Below are positions 8,603-16,643 of a DNA stretch of 64,000 nucleotides, in pieces. How positions within the stretch are numbered: position 1 is the first letter of the stretch; every line of letters starts with the position of its first letter. Made by a program: the position numbers and the translations under genes. Source of the stretch: Methylopila sp. Yamaguchi (GTDB lineage: Bacteria; Pseudomonadota; Alphaproteobacteria; Rhizobiales; Methylopilaceae); NCBI RefSeq assembly GCF_002897035.1, contig NZ_BAUX01000005.1:186001-250000 (forward strand), given 5' to 3'. The notes under the pieces were generated by a model, which worked only from the letters and a program-made list of their open reading frames with translations, made no database searches and had not been told where the DNA came from.

Positions 8603-8950
8603 ATGGCTTACCTGACCCACAGTCCATATCGTGCGTATCCCGTTTTCGCCCGTCGTGATCACTCTGCGGAGAACAACCGGCGGATCGCGCGGTGCTTGAT
8701 CGCCGCGCTGGGCGTCTCGGCTGCGGTCTTTGCCCTGTCGTCGGGCGGCTTCGGCACTGAACAGATTTCGGCAGTTTCGAAGGGAGACCGTCTGGTCGCC
8801 GCGGGCGTCGGACCTACATCGGGGCTGACGGCGTCCGGCGCGAAGGTTACGGCCGCCGTTCGGGAGGACAACCGGGCGGAGCGTGTGACAACGGTCAGCA
8901 AGGGCGAGGTCGCCGGCCTGAGCGAGGGATCGCCGTTCGCCGCGCGCTGA
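8603..8950 (+). CDS. Unknown small membrane-anchored or exported protein in the GSR locus
   Basis: A 115-residue protein I do not recognise. A charged N-terminal part (about 30 residues with RRDHSAENNRR) is followed by one hydrophobic segment (IARCLIAALGVSAAVFALSS, residues 31-50), then a Ser/Thr/Gly-rich region that would lie outside the membrane. That region contains two related stretches, AVSKGDRLVAAGVG and TVSKGEVAGLSEG, suggesting an internal duplication. AGAGGA lies about 10 bases before ATG 8603. Its place between dps and nepR, in the same direction and close to dps, suggests a stress-response product or regulator. GC content and codon use match the neighbours, so it does not look recently acquired. 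Confidence 0.65.
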   Translation: MAYLTHSPYRAYPVFARRDHSAENNRRIARCLIAALGVSAAVFALSSGGFGTEQISAVSKGDRLVAAGVGPTSGLTASGAKVTAAVREDNRAERVTTVSKGEVAGLSEGSPFAAR

Positions 8951-9069
8951 AAGGCAAAGGCGTAAGCCGCGGAATTGGTGGAATTCCGAGAACTTTAGCG
9001 TTAGCGGAACGGCAAGCGTTCGACGTCAAGCTTGGTCGTTGCGTTCGGGGGCGTGCGCTGGAACGGCGC

Positions 9070-9094
9070 GGAACGTGAAGGCGGGCTTCGCGTT
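9070..9094 (+). promoter_or_regulatory. Exact EcfG-type promoter of nepR-ecfG
   Basis: GGAAC at 9070-9074, 16 bases, then CGTT at 9091-9094: a full match to the consensus recognised by EcfG sigma factors. It ends 17 bases before the nepR ATG, giving a very short leader, and would make the nepR-ecfG operon autoregulated, as known for this system in other alphaproteobacteria. Confidence 0.85.
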
Positions 9095-9111
9095 CGCATG
9101 AAGGTGATTTG

Positions 9112-9315
9112 ATGACTCAGCGGAAGGCGGACGACACCAAGCTCGATACGGATGTGCAGTCGCACATCGGGCGGCAGCTCAGAGCGGGGTACGTCGACAT
9201 TCTCAACCAGCCTGTGCCGGACCGTTTCCTGGAACTGTTGGCGGAGCTCGACGCCAAACAGGTCGATCCTCCCGCCGACGATACAGACGACGCGCGTCAG
9301 AACGGTGCGCGATGA
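9112..9315 (+). CDS. nepR: NepR, anti-sigma factor for EcfG
   Basis: A 67-residue anti-sigma factor that holds EcfG inactive until phospho-PhyR takes it away. The core IGRQLRAGYVDILNQPVPDRFLELLAELD (residues about 18-46) is the conserved NepR helix-loop-helix with the invariant PVPDRF. Small size and a charged, low-conservation C-terminus are typical. A TTG precedes the ATG directly; ATG 9112 with GAAGGTG some five bases upstream was chosen. Its stop overlaps the ecfG start as ATGA, so the sigma/anti-sigma pair is translationally coupled. Confidence 0.92.
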   Translation: MTQRKADDTKLDTDVQSHIGRQLRAGYVDILNQPVPDRFLELLAELDAKQVDPPADDTDDARQNGAR

Positions 9316-9875
9316 GCGAGCCGCAGCCGCGGGCGCCGCGTGACGAACTTCTGATCCACATTCCCAGCCTGCGCGCTTTCGCGGTTTCGCTGTCCGGTCA
9401 GATCGACCGGGCCGACGACCTGGTTCAGGAGACGCTGGTAAAAGCCTGGCGCAACCTCGGCAGCTACACCGAGGGCACCAACATGCGCGCCTGGCTCTTC
9501 ACGATCCTCCGGAATGTCTACATCTCGGACATCCGGCGACGGAAACGCGAGGTGCAGGACACCGACGGCGTGTTCGCCGAGAGCGTCGCCGTCGCGCCTG
9601 CTCAGAACGGCCACATGGATCTTGTGGACTTCCGGAAGGCGCTCGATGGGCTTCCGGAGGAGCAGCGGGAAGCTCTGGTGCTGATCGGCGCCGCCGAATT
9701 TTCCTACGAGGAGGCCGCTGAGATCGCGGGCTGCGCCGTGGGAACCGTCAAAAGCCGCGTCAATCGCGCCCGAAACGCATTGGCGCGCAAGCTCAATCTC
9801 GACGTCAGCGAGATCGGGCTCGAGCCCGCCCTTCGCGCGGCTCTCGGGCCTCAAGATCGGTCTGGCGCTGCTTGA
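9312..9875 (+). CDS. ecfG: EcfG-family ECF sigma factor (general stress response)
   Basis: A 187-residue group ECF15 sigma factor. Region 2 includes DDLVQETLVKAWRNLGSYTEGTNMRAWLFTILRNVYISDIRRRKRE, and region 4 is LPEEQREALVLIGAAEFSYEEAAEIAGCAVGTVKSRVNRAR. These directly match the EcfG/RpoE2 family, which transcribes stress genes from GGAAC/CGTT promoters. It starts at ATG 9312 inside the nepR stop (ATGA). The exact EcfG motif before nepR indicates positive autoregulation. The HK gene begins 43 bases downstream in the same direction. Confidence 0.94.
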   Translation: MSEPQPRAPRDELLIHIPSLRAFAVSLSGQIDRADDLVQETLVKAWRNLGSYTEGTNMRAWLFTILRNVYISDIRRRKREVQDTDGVFAESVAVAPAQNGHMDLVDFRKALDGLPEEQREALVLIGAAEFSYEEAAEIAGCAVGTVKSRVNRARNALARKLNLDVSEIGLEPALRAALGPQDRSGAA

Positions 9876-9917
9876 CCTCGCTCTGTTAAGGCCGCTCGAC
9901 GCTCGTTCGCCGGTCCG

Positions 9918-11282
9918 GTGACCCCCGTGTTGAAGACCCTGCGCAGCCGTATCGCGCTCCTCCTGATCGCGGCCAATCTTCCGGTGATCCTTCTCGCCGT
10001 GTGGATCGGCGTGCGCGACTTCCGCGAGGCCGATCTGGTCGACCGCGACCGGCTGGTGCAGGCGGCGAACCTGGTGGCCGCTCGCGCCAAGGGGCTCGCC
10101 GGCGAGAACCGGCTCGACGAGGCTGCGCGGCGGGCCGTGTTCCAGGACGGCGATTCCCGTGCGATGATCGCCGCCGCTATCCTCGACCGAGATGGTGAAG
10201 TTCTCGCGGAGGACTCGCCGGCCTCGTTCGGCGCGGCGTGGCTGCCTCCGGACGGAGCTCCTCGCGAGACGCTCGCCAGCGACTCCCGGATCCGAAAGGC
10301 GCGGGGGGCGGACGGACGTCCCTACCGCTATGCGCTCACTCCGGTGCCTGGAAGCGAGGCTGTGGCGATCGCCGCCGCGCCGTTCGACTTCATGGGACGA
10401 CGCCAGACGCAGTGGCTCCTGCTGGCGCTCGGCATTCCAGCGCTGATGAGTCTGCTCTGCGTCGGCCTCGTCCTGTTCGGCATCGAGCGATTCGTGCTCA
10501 AGTGGCTCCGCGCGCTTCGCGTCACAGCCGAAACGAGCCAGGGCGACCGCATGGACGTGCGCGCCGTCGACTTCGAGAAGGCGCCGCTGGAGATCGCGCG
10601 CCTCGGCGAGGCGCTTGACGGCATGTCGGGGCGCATCGAGGAACGGTCGAGGGCGTTGAAGACGGCGCTCGACGAGCGCGATCGGCTATTGCGTGAGCTT
10701 CATCACAGGGTGAAGAACAATTTCCAGATGATCGCCAGCCTTCTCGCGCTGCAGCGGCAGGAAGCTCCGCAGTCCCTGTCGGCGGTGCTGCGCGCGCCTG
10801 AGGATCGCGTACGCGCGATGGCGGCAGCCTACAAGGCGTCCTACGCCAGCGGCGAGATCGGCCACGTCGAGGTCGGCGAACTGATCCGGGACGTGGCGCT
10901 GCAGGCCCGCGACGCCGTGGGCGAACGTCGCTTCGAGGTGAAGATCCTGACCCCCGGCCCGGTCGGCGAAGTCGATCTCGACCGCGCTGTGCCGCTGTCG
11001 CTCCTCGTGATGGAGCTGCTGAGCGCAGCGGCTGCGGCCGGGGGCGACGCGACGCTCTCGATCGTCCCCCGCCCGGGCCGGCGCCTCGCGCTGATCATCG
11101 AATCCCAGAACCAAAATTGGCTGCCGACGACCGGCCTGCCGCTGCGTCTGATCCGCGCCTACACAGAGCAGATCGGCAGCGCGGTCGGCGAATGGGACCA
11201 AGGCCGCGTGGAGTTCGAAGTCGCGCTGGCCTCCGAAGAGCCGAAGATCGGAATGGCGCGCTCCCAGACCGAGAAACGCTGA
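9918..11282 (+). CDS. HisKA_2-type sensor histidine kinase of the GSR locus with degenerate ATPase domain
   Basis: A 454-residue membrane sensor. Hydrophobic segments near residues 10-30 and 165-190 flank a periplasmic region, followed by a HAMP-like linker and a HisKA_2 dimerisation domain with LHHRVKNNFQMIASLLALQ (phospho-acceptor His263). The catalytic half is abnormal: where relatives have a NEL-x3-NAxKH N-box, this protein has MELLSAAAAAG from residue 365, losing the Mg-binding Asn; the usual DNGxG is ESQNQN and the GLGL lid is GLPLRL. It may therefore receive or remove phosphate rather than make it from ATP. Such kinases at phyR loci control PhyR phosphorylation. GTG 9918 is used as start; GTG 9927 or TTG 9930 are alternatives. 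Confidence 0.85.
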   Translation: MTPVLKTLRSRIALLLIAANLPVILLAVWIGVRDFREADLVDRDRLVQAANLVAARAKGLAGENRLDEAARRAVFQDGDSRAMIAAAILDRDGEVLAEDSPASFGAAWLPPDGAPRETLASDSRIRKARGADGRPYRYALTPVPGSEAVAIAAAPFDFMGRRQTQWLLLALGIPALMSLLCVGLVLFGIERFVLKWLRALRVTAETSQGDRMDVRAVDFEKAPLEIARLGEALDGMSGRIEERSRALKTALDERDRLLRELHHRVKNNFQMIASLLALQRQEAPQSLSAVLRAPEDRVRAMAAAYKASYASGEIGHVEVGELIRDVALQARDAVGERRFEVKILTPGPVGEVDLDRAVPLSLLVMELLSAAAAAGGDATLSIVPRPGRRLALIIESQNQNWLPTTGLPLRLIRAYTEQIGSAVGEWDQGRVEFEVALASEEPKIGMARSQTEKR

Positions 11283-11323
11283 CGCCCTTGCAGCCGCGGC
11301 CCCCGTGGGCCTAATTGCGGCCC

Positions 11324-13135
11324 ATGGCTCCTCCCCTTCTTCTGCTCAAAGATGTCCGCCTCACCTTCGGCGGTCGCCCGCTGCTCGACGGAGCCGAGAT
11401 CTCGGTCTCGGCCGGCGAGCGCCTCGGCCTCGTCGGCCGCAACGGCTCGGGAAAATCCACCCTGCTGAAGATCGCGGCCGGCTTGGTCGAGGCCGACGGC
11501 GGCTCCCGTTTCGTGCAGCCCGGCGCGACGATCCGCTACCTGCCGCAGGAACCCGACCTCTCGGGCTTCGCGACGACGCGCGCCTATGTCGAGGCGGGGC
11601 TTGCGCCTGGCGACGACGAGCATCGCGCGGCGTACCTGCTGATGGCCCTCGGCCTCACCGGCGACGAGGCGCCCGCCACGCTGTCGGGGGGCGAAGCGCG
11701 CCGCGCCGCGCTCGCCCGCACGCTCGCGCCCGAGCCGGACATCCTGCTGCTGGACGAGCCCACCAACCATCTCGACCTGCCCGCGATCGAATGGCTCGAG
11801 GCCGAGTTGAAGTCGTCGCGCTCGGCGCTGGTGCTGATCAGCCACGACCGCCGCTTCCTCGAGAACCTCACCCGCGCGACGCTCTGGCTCGACCGCGGCC
11901 GCACCCGCAAGCTCGAGAAGGGGTTCGGCGCCTTCGAGGCCTGGCGCGACGAGCAGCTTGCGCAGGAGGAGTTGGAGCGCCACAAGCTCGACCGTCAAAT
12001 CGAGCGCGAAAAGGACTGGCTCCGCTATGGCGTCACCGCCCGGCGCAAGCGCAACATGGGCCGGCTGCGGGCGCTCGACGATCTCCGCGAGAAGCGGCGC
12101 ACGCAGCGCAAAGCGCAAGGGTCCGTCCAGCTCACCGTGACCGAAGGCGCGAGCTCCGGCGCCCTCGTCGTCGAGGCGAAGAGCGTCTCCAAGGCCTATG
12201 ACGGCCGCTCCATCGTGGCGGATTTCTCCACCCGCATCGCCCGCGGCGACCGCATCGGCCTCGTGGGCGCGAACGGCGCGGGCAAGACGACCCTGCTCAA
12301 TCTGCTGACCGGCGTGCTCGCCCCCGATGAGGGCGTGATCCGGATCGGCGCCAACGTCGAGATCGCGACCCTCGACCAGAAGCGCGCCAGCCTCGACCCC
12401 TCGACCACGCTGCGCGAGGCGCTGACCCATGGCCGCGGCGACACGGTGGAGGTCGGCGGCCAGACCAAGCACGTCGTGTCCTACATGAAGGACTTCCTGT
12501 TCGGCCCGGAACAGGCGGGCTCGCCGCTCTCGGCTCTCTCCGGCGGAGAACGCGGCCGGCTGCTCCTCGCCCGCGCGCTCGCGCAGCCGTCGAACCTCCT
12601 GGTGCTGGACGAGCCGACCAACGATCTCGACCTCGAGACGCTGGACCTGCTCCAGGAGATGATCGGGGAGTATCCAGGCACGGTGATCCTCGTCAGCCAC
12701 GACCGCGACTTCCTCGACCGCACCGTCGACGCCGTCATCGCCTCCGAAGGCGGCGGCCGCTGGCAGGAGTACGCCGGCGGCTACGCCGACATGATCGCCC
12801 AGCGCGGCCGTGGGGTGGACGCGCGCGGGCCGGCGGCCACGCCCGCATCCGAGAAGCCGAAGGCGACGGCCTCTCCCGCCGCGGCGCCGGCCGCGCGCAA
12901 GAAGCTCTCGTTCAAGGACCAGCACGCCCTCGAAACGCTGCCGAAGCGCATCGAGAAGCTGGAGGCCGACATCGCGAAGCTCGCCGCGAAGCTCGCCGAC
13001 CCGCAGCTCTACGCCAAGGATCCGAAAGCCTTCGCCAAGACCAGCGACGACCTCGCGAAGGCCGAGGCCGAAAAGGCTGCGTCCGAGGAGCGCTGGCTCG
13101 AGCTCGAGATGATGCGCGAGGAGCTGGCGGGCTGA
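11324..13135 (+). CDS. uup: ABC-F family ATPase, Uup type
   Basis: A soluble, 603-residue ABC-F protein with two ATP-binding domains and no membrane segment. Domain 1: Walker A GRNGSGKST (about residue 40), signature LSGGEARRA, Walker B ILLLDEPTNHLDL. Domain 2: GANGAGKTT, LSGGERGRLLLA, LVLDEPTNDLDL. A linker of charged helices follows domain 1, and the last 90 residues after an Ala/Pro-rich hinge form a coiled coil (LPKRIEKLEADIAKLAAKL), which is the Uup hallmark; such proteins act on ribosomes or branched DNA. ATG 11324 is preferred over the TTG nine bases upstream. It follows the GSR kinase by 41 bases but probably is an independent gene. Confidence 0.9.
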   Translation: MAPPLLLLKDVRLTFGGRPLLDGAEISVSAGERLGLVGRNGSGKSTLLKIAAGLVEADGGSRFVQPGATIRYLPQEPDLSGFATTRAYVEAGLAPGDDEHRAAYLLMALGLTGDEAPATLSGGEARRAALARTLAPEPDILLLDEPTNHLDLPAIEWLEAELKSSRSALVLISHDRRFLENLTRATLWLDRGRTRKLEKGFGAFEAWRDEQLAQEELERHKLDRQIEREKDWLRYGVTARRKRNMGRLRALDDLREKRRTQRKAQGSVQLTVTEGASSGALVVEAKSVSKAYDGRSIVADFSTRIARGDRIGLVGANGAGKTTLLNLLTGVLAPDEGVIRIGANVEIATLDQKRASLDPSTTLREALTHGRGDTVEVGGQTKHVVSYMKDFLFGPEQAGSPLSALSGGERGRLLLARALAQPSNLLVLDEPTNDLDLETLDLLQEMIGEYPGTVILVSHDRDFLDRTVDAVIASEGGGRWQEYAGGYADMIAQRGRGVDARGPAATPASEKPKATASPAAAPAARKKLSFKDQHALETLPKRIEKLEADIAKLAAKLADPQLYAKDPKAFAKTSDDLAKAEAEKAASEERWLELEMMREELAG

Positions 13136-13264
13136 GGCCTTCGCCGTTGTCCTCGGGATTGACCGGAGGACCCATCATCGGGGTCGAACCCGGCCGCGCA
13201 TGGCTGGTGGCGGCCAGATCGGACCATGACGGCATGACAGTTCGCCGGTCCAGGAACGCGCAGA

Positions 13265-14116
13265 ATGCCGCTAATCCCCATCCACGATCCTGACGACCCG
13301 CGCGTCGCCCCCTACCGGGCGGTGCGCGAGCGCGACGTGGTGGGGCGCGGCGAGCGCTTCGTCGCCGAGGGCGAGGTGGTGCTGAGGCTGCTGATCGAAG
13401 GCGGCCGCGGGGTTCACTCCGCGCACGTTCCCGAAAGCCTGCTGATCGCGGAGAACCGGGTCGACGGGATCGGCGAGCTTCTCGCGAGACTGCCGCCGGA
13501 GATCCCCGTCTACGCCGCCGGGCAGGCCGTGATGGACGCCATCGTCGGCTTCCACATCCACCGCGGCGTGCTCGCCATCGCCCGCCGCGCCGCGCCCGAG
13601 ACCGCCGCCGCCCTGCTCGCCCGGCTGCCTGAAAGGGCGCTGGTCGTCGCCCTCGTCGGCGTCGCAAACCACGACAATGTCGGCGGCATCTTCCGCAACG
13701 CCGCGGCCTTCGGCGCCGACGCCGTGCTGCTGGACGAAACGAGCTGCGACCCGCTCTACCGGAAGGCGATCCGCGTGTCGGTCGGCGCGAGCCTGATCCT
13801 GCCCTTCGCCCGCGGCGGTTCGGGCAAGGATCTGCTCGACGCTCTGGCGGCCGCAAGCTTTCGCGCGTTGGCGCTCAGCCCCGCGGGAGCGCACGACATC
13901 GGCGCCGTGCCGCGCGCGCCGCGCACGGCGCTGATCCTCGGGGCTGAGGGGCCGGGTCTCCCCGTCGACCTCATGGCGCGGACGACGACCGCGCGCGTGC
14001 CGATGGCGGCCGGCTTCGACAGCCTGAACGTGGCGACCACGAGCGGGATCGCGCTCTACGCGCTATCGAAGAACGGCGCGACGTGTCCCAATCCTGTTTT
14101 GACCCGTGAGCCATGA
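13265..14116 (+). CDS. TrmH/SpoU-family RNA 2'-O-methyltransferase
   Basis: SAM-dependent SPOUT methyltransferase of 283 residues. An N-terminal substrate-binding part (VGRGERFVAEGEVVLRLLIE) precedes the knotted catalytic domain with motif 1 NHDNVGGIFRNAAAFG, motif 2 LILGAEGPGLP and motif 3 MAAGFDSLNVATTSGIAL. The target (tRNA or rRNA position) cannot be assigned from sequence. The C-terminal 15 residues after LYALSK are unlike the family and abut the AT-richer gene downstream, whose ATG overlaps this stop as ATGA. Either the tail was altered by that insertion or it is a natural extension. Confidence 0.85.
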   Translation: MPLIPIHDPDDPRVAPYRAVRERDVVGRGERFVAEGEVVLRLLIEGGRGVHSAHVPESLLIAENRVDGIGELLARLPPEIPVYAAGQAVMDAIVGFHIHRGVLAIARRAAPETAAALLARLPERALVVALVGVANHDNVGGIFRNAAAFGADAVLLDETSCDPLYRKAIRVSVGASLILPFARGGSGKDLLDALAAASFRALALSPAGAHDIGAVPRAPRTALILGAEGPGLPVDLMARTTTARVPMAAGFDSLNVATTSGIALYALSKNGATCPNPVLTREP

Positions 14117-14583
14117 TCAAGAAGATCCTGCTTTCGAGCCTCTTCACATGTTGGATGATTGCGGCATCTCACTCAACGCCGAGTGAATCTCACGCTCCAA
14201 CTCGGAAGCTGCGGGGATCATGTGTTTTTATCTATCTTGGACCCCCTTCACCATTGCCATGCTCGCTTCTGCAAAAATATGAAAATCAAAATTACTGGTA
14301 CTTATCATTCGAGTCGGACGAGTTTGAAGTCACGTTCGGCCCTATGCCAGTGGGCTCTAAGCCGGACACTACCGGCCTAGTCTCTTACACCCTTTCCCAT
14401 GTTCGCGTTCGCCGAAAGGGCGAGAGCCAGATCGAACATGAGGCGCCTGGAAGATGCGATATCTACCCGATCAACAAGCCCCTTCGCGTCGTTGCATGCT
14501 CGGCATTCGCAAAAGAGCGCGACTTTCATGGGCAGGCTATGGCCACCGAAGACCCTAGACCAGCGGGGGATCGGTCTAGATAA
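14113..14583 (+). CDS. Orphan secreted protein in an AT-richer patch
   Basis: A 156-residue protein I do not recognise. It begins with a signal peptide (MIKKILLSSLFTCWMIAASHS, cleavage probably near residue 20) and has four or five cysteines in the mature part that could pair. GC content drops to about 42 % around 14221-14340 and about 50 % over the gene, against about 70 % in the neighbours, and AAA/ATT/TTT codons are common, a sign of acquisition from elsewhere. The ATG overlaps the stop of the methyltransferase gene. No motif, transmembrane anchor or mobile element boundary is visible. It may be a recently gained or decaying gene. Confidence 0.5.
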   Translation: MIKKILLSSLFTCWMIAASHSTPSESHAPTRKLRGSCVFIYLGPPSPLPCSLLQKYENQNYWYLSFESDEFEVTFGPMPVGSKPDTTGLVSYTLSHVRVRRKGESQIEHEAPGRCDIYPINKPLRVVACSAFAKERDFHGQAMATEDPRPAGDRSR

Positions 14584-14673
14584 TCACCCGCTGGCCTGAT
14601 TGCCGCATTCTTCGAAACTCTGACGTGGCAGAGAGAGCCTGCACGCGATCGGTCAAGCCGACTGGCCCGCTCC

Positions 14674-16515
14674 TCACCCCGCCGTCAGCACCTTCAGGAA
14701 CATGTCGCCGAACGCGTCGAGCTTCGCCTCGCCGACGCCCTTGACCTTGGCGAGCGCCTGCGGCGTCCGCGGCTTGGTGGCGGCCATCTCCACCAATGTG
14801 CGGTCGGAGAAGATGACGTAGGCGGGGACGGCTCGCGCAATCGCGAGCTCGCGGCGCAGCGCCTTGAGGCGGCCAAGCAGCTCGCCGTCCACGCCGTCGA
14901 AGCCTGCGCTTTCGGCCACCATCCGACGGCGCTCGCGCTTCTTCTCCTTGGGCTTGGCGATCATCACCGTCTCGGCGCCGTCGAGGATGCGGCCGCCCTT
15001 GGGACTTAGTTGCAGGCCGCCATAAGCGCCCGCCTCCACCTTAAGCGCGCCCAGCGCCACGAGCTGTCGCACGATGCCGCGCCACTCCGCCGCCGGCCGG
15101 TCAGCGCCCTTGCCGAAGCCCGGCAGCCGGTCGTGACCGCGCGCCTCCACCGTCTCGGACATGTGGCCGACCGCGAGCGCCACGATGTGCGCTGCGCCGA
15201 AGCGCTCGCCCGTGGCCGCGACGAGGCCCAGCAGCAACCGCGCCTCGCGCGTGCCGTCGATCACGTCAGGCGGATCGAGGCAGGTGTCGCAGTTGCCGCA
15301 CGGGCCGGTGGTCTCGCCGAAATAGGCGAGCAGAGTCTGCCGCCGGCACGAGGTGGTCTCGCAAAAGCCCACGAGGGCGTCGAGGCGGCGCGCCTCGACG
15401 CGTTTGCGCTCGTCGTCGCTGTCCTGCTCGTCGATGAAACGCCGGCGGGTGCGCACGTCCTCGAGGCCATAGAACATCAGGGCTTCGGCGGGCGCGCCGT
15501 CGCGGCCTGCGCGGCCGATCTCCTGGTAGTAGGCCTCGAGCGACCCCGGAATGTCGCCATGGACGACGTAGCGCACGTCGGACTTGTCGATGCCCATGCC
15601 GAAGGCGACGGTCGCGACCATCACCACGCCCGGCTCGGCCAGAAAGGCCTCCTGCGCCGCCGAGCGTTCGGAGGCCTCCATGCCGGCGTGGTAGGCGAGC
15701 GCGTTGACGCCGGACTTCCTCAGGTTCGCCGCGGTCTCCTCGACCTTTTTGCGGGACAGCCGGTAGACGACGCCGCTCAGACCCGGACGCGCGGTGACGT
15801 AGCGCTCGATCGCCGTTCCGACATCGCGCTTGTCGGCTACGGAGATCGCGATGTTCGGCCGGTCGAAGCCGGACACAAAGGAGTCCGCCTGCCCCGCGAA
15901 CAGCTTCTCGATGATGTCGGCGCGGGTGGCGTCGTCGGCGGTCGCGGTCAGCGCCACGATCCGGGCGCCGGGGAGCGCGTCCCTCAGGCGGCCGAGCGTG
16001 AGATACTCCGAACGGAAGCTGTGGCCCCACTGCGAGATGCAGTGCGCCTCGTCGATCGCCACCAGAGACACGGGGAGACGCCCGAGCGCGCCGAGCATGC
16101 GCTCTGTCATCAGCCGCTCGGGCGCCATGTAAACGATCTTCGCCTCGCCCGAGGCGACCCGCCGCCACGAGGCGATGTTCTCGTCACGCGATTTTGCGGA
16201 GTGGATCGCCTCCGCGCAGACGCCGTCGAGGCGCAGCCCCGCCACCTGGTCGTCCATCAACGCGATCAGCGGCGAGACGACGACCGCGAGCCCGCCGGAG
16301 ACCAGCGCCGGCACCTGATAGCACAGCGATTTGCCCGCGCCGGTCGGCATGACGGCCAGCACGTCGCGCCCCGCAAGCAGAGCGTCGATCACCCGCTCCT
16401 GGCCGGGACGGAACTCGTCGAAGCCGAAGGCCGTCTTGAGCACGCGCCGTTTCTCCGCCTCGAGCGCAGGCTCGAGCGCGACGGACGGCGGGAACGTCAG
16501 GGCGGCGGAGGACAC
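14674..16515 (-). CDS. recQ: ATP-dependent DNA helicase RecQ
   Basis: 3'-5' helicase for recombination and replication-fork repair, 613 residues. Motif 0 FGFDEFRPGQERVIDALLAG, Walker A MPTGAGKSLCYQ (near residue 56), DEAH box AIDEAHCISQWGHSFRSEY, motif V ATVAFGMGIDKSDVRYV and motif VI YQEIGRAGRDG are all present. The RecQ zinc site is intact (Cys residues of SCRRQTLLAYFGE and CGNCDTCLDPP), followed by the winged-helix RQC domain and a C-terminal HRDC domain (residues about 530-610). The start at ATG 16515 gives the usual N-terminus. It is a single gene; no LexA-type box was seen upstream. Confidence 0.95.
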   Translation of the reverse strand: MSSAALTFPPSVALEPALEAEKRRVLKTAFGFDEFRPGQERVIDALLAGRDVLAVMPTGAGKSLCYQVPALVSGGLAVVVSPLIALMDDQVAGLRLDGVCAEAIHSAKSRDENIASWRRVASGEAKIVYMAPERLMTERMLGALGRLPVSLVAIDEAHCISQWGHSFRSEYLTLGRLRDALPGARIVALTATADDATRADIIEKLFAGQADSFVSGFDRPNIAISVADKRDVGTAIERYVTARPGLSGVVYRLSRKKVEETAANLRKSGVNALAYHAGMEASERSAAQEAFLAEPGVVMVATVAFGMGIDKSDVRYVVHGDIPGSLEAYYQEIGRAGRDGAPAEALMFYGLEDVRTRRRFIDEQDSDDERKRVEARRLDALVGFCETTSCRRQTLLAYFGETTGPCGNCDTCLDPPDVIDGTREARLLLGLVAATGERFGAAHIVALAVGHMSETVEARGHDRLPGFGKGADRPAAEWRGIVRQLVALGALKVEAGAYGGLQLSPKGGRILDGAETVMIAKPKEKKRERRRMVAESAGFDGVDGELLGRLKALRRELAIARAVPAYVIFSDRTLVEMAATKPRTPQALAKVKGVGEAKLDAFGDMFLKVLTAG

Positions 16516-16643
16516 CGGCCATCTCTAGCGGATTCGGTGGCGCTTGCGCGGATCGAAAGCCGATTGTCTTTGGAAAACCCGGCGCGACGGAGCGGACGCG
16601 CGGCCGAGCGGAGGACGATGGCGTGGAAGCGCCCCCGACGCGG

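Noticed and set aside
9060-9084. A second EcfG promoter starting at GGAAC 9060
   Set aside because: The position 16-17 bases downstream reads GCGG, not CGTT.
11159-12925. 588-codon frame antisense to uup
   Set aside because: Complement of ABC-F codons; uup has two complete ATPase cassettes.
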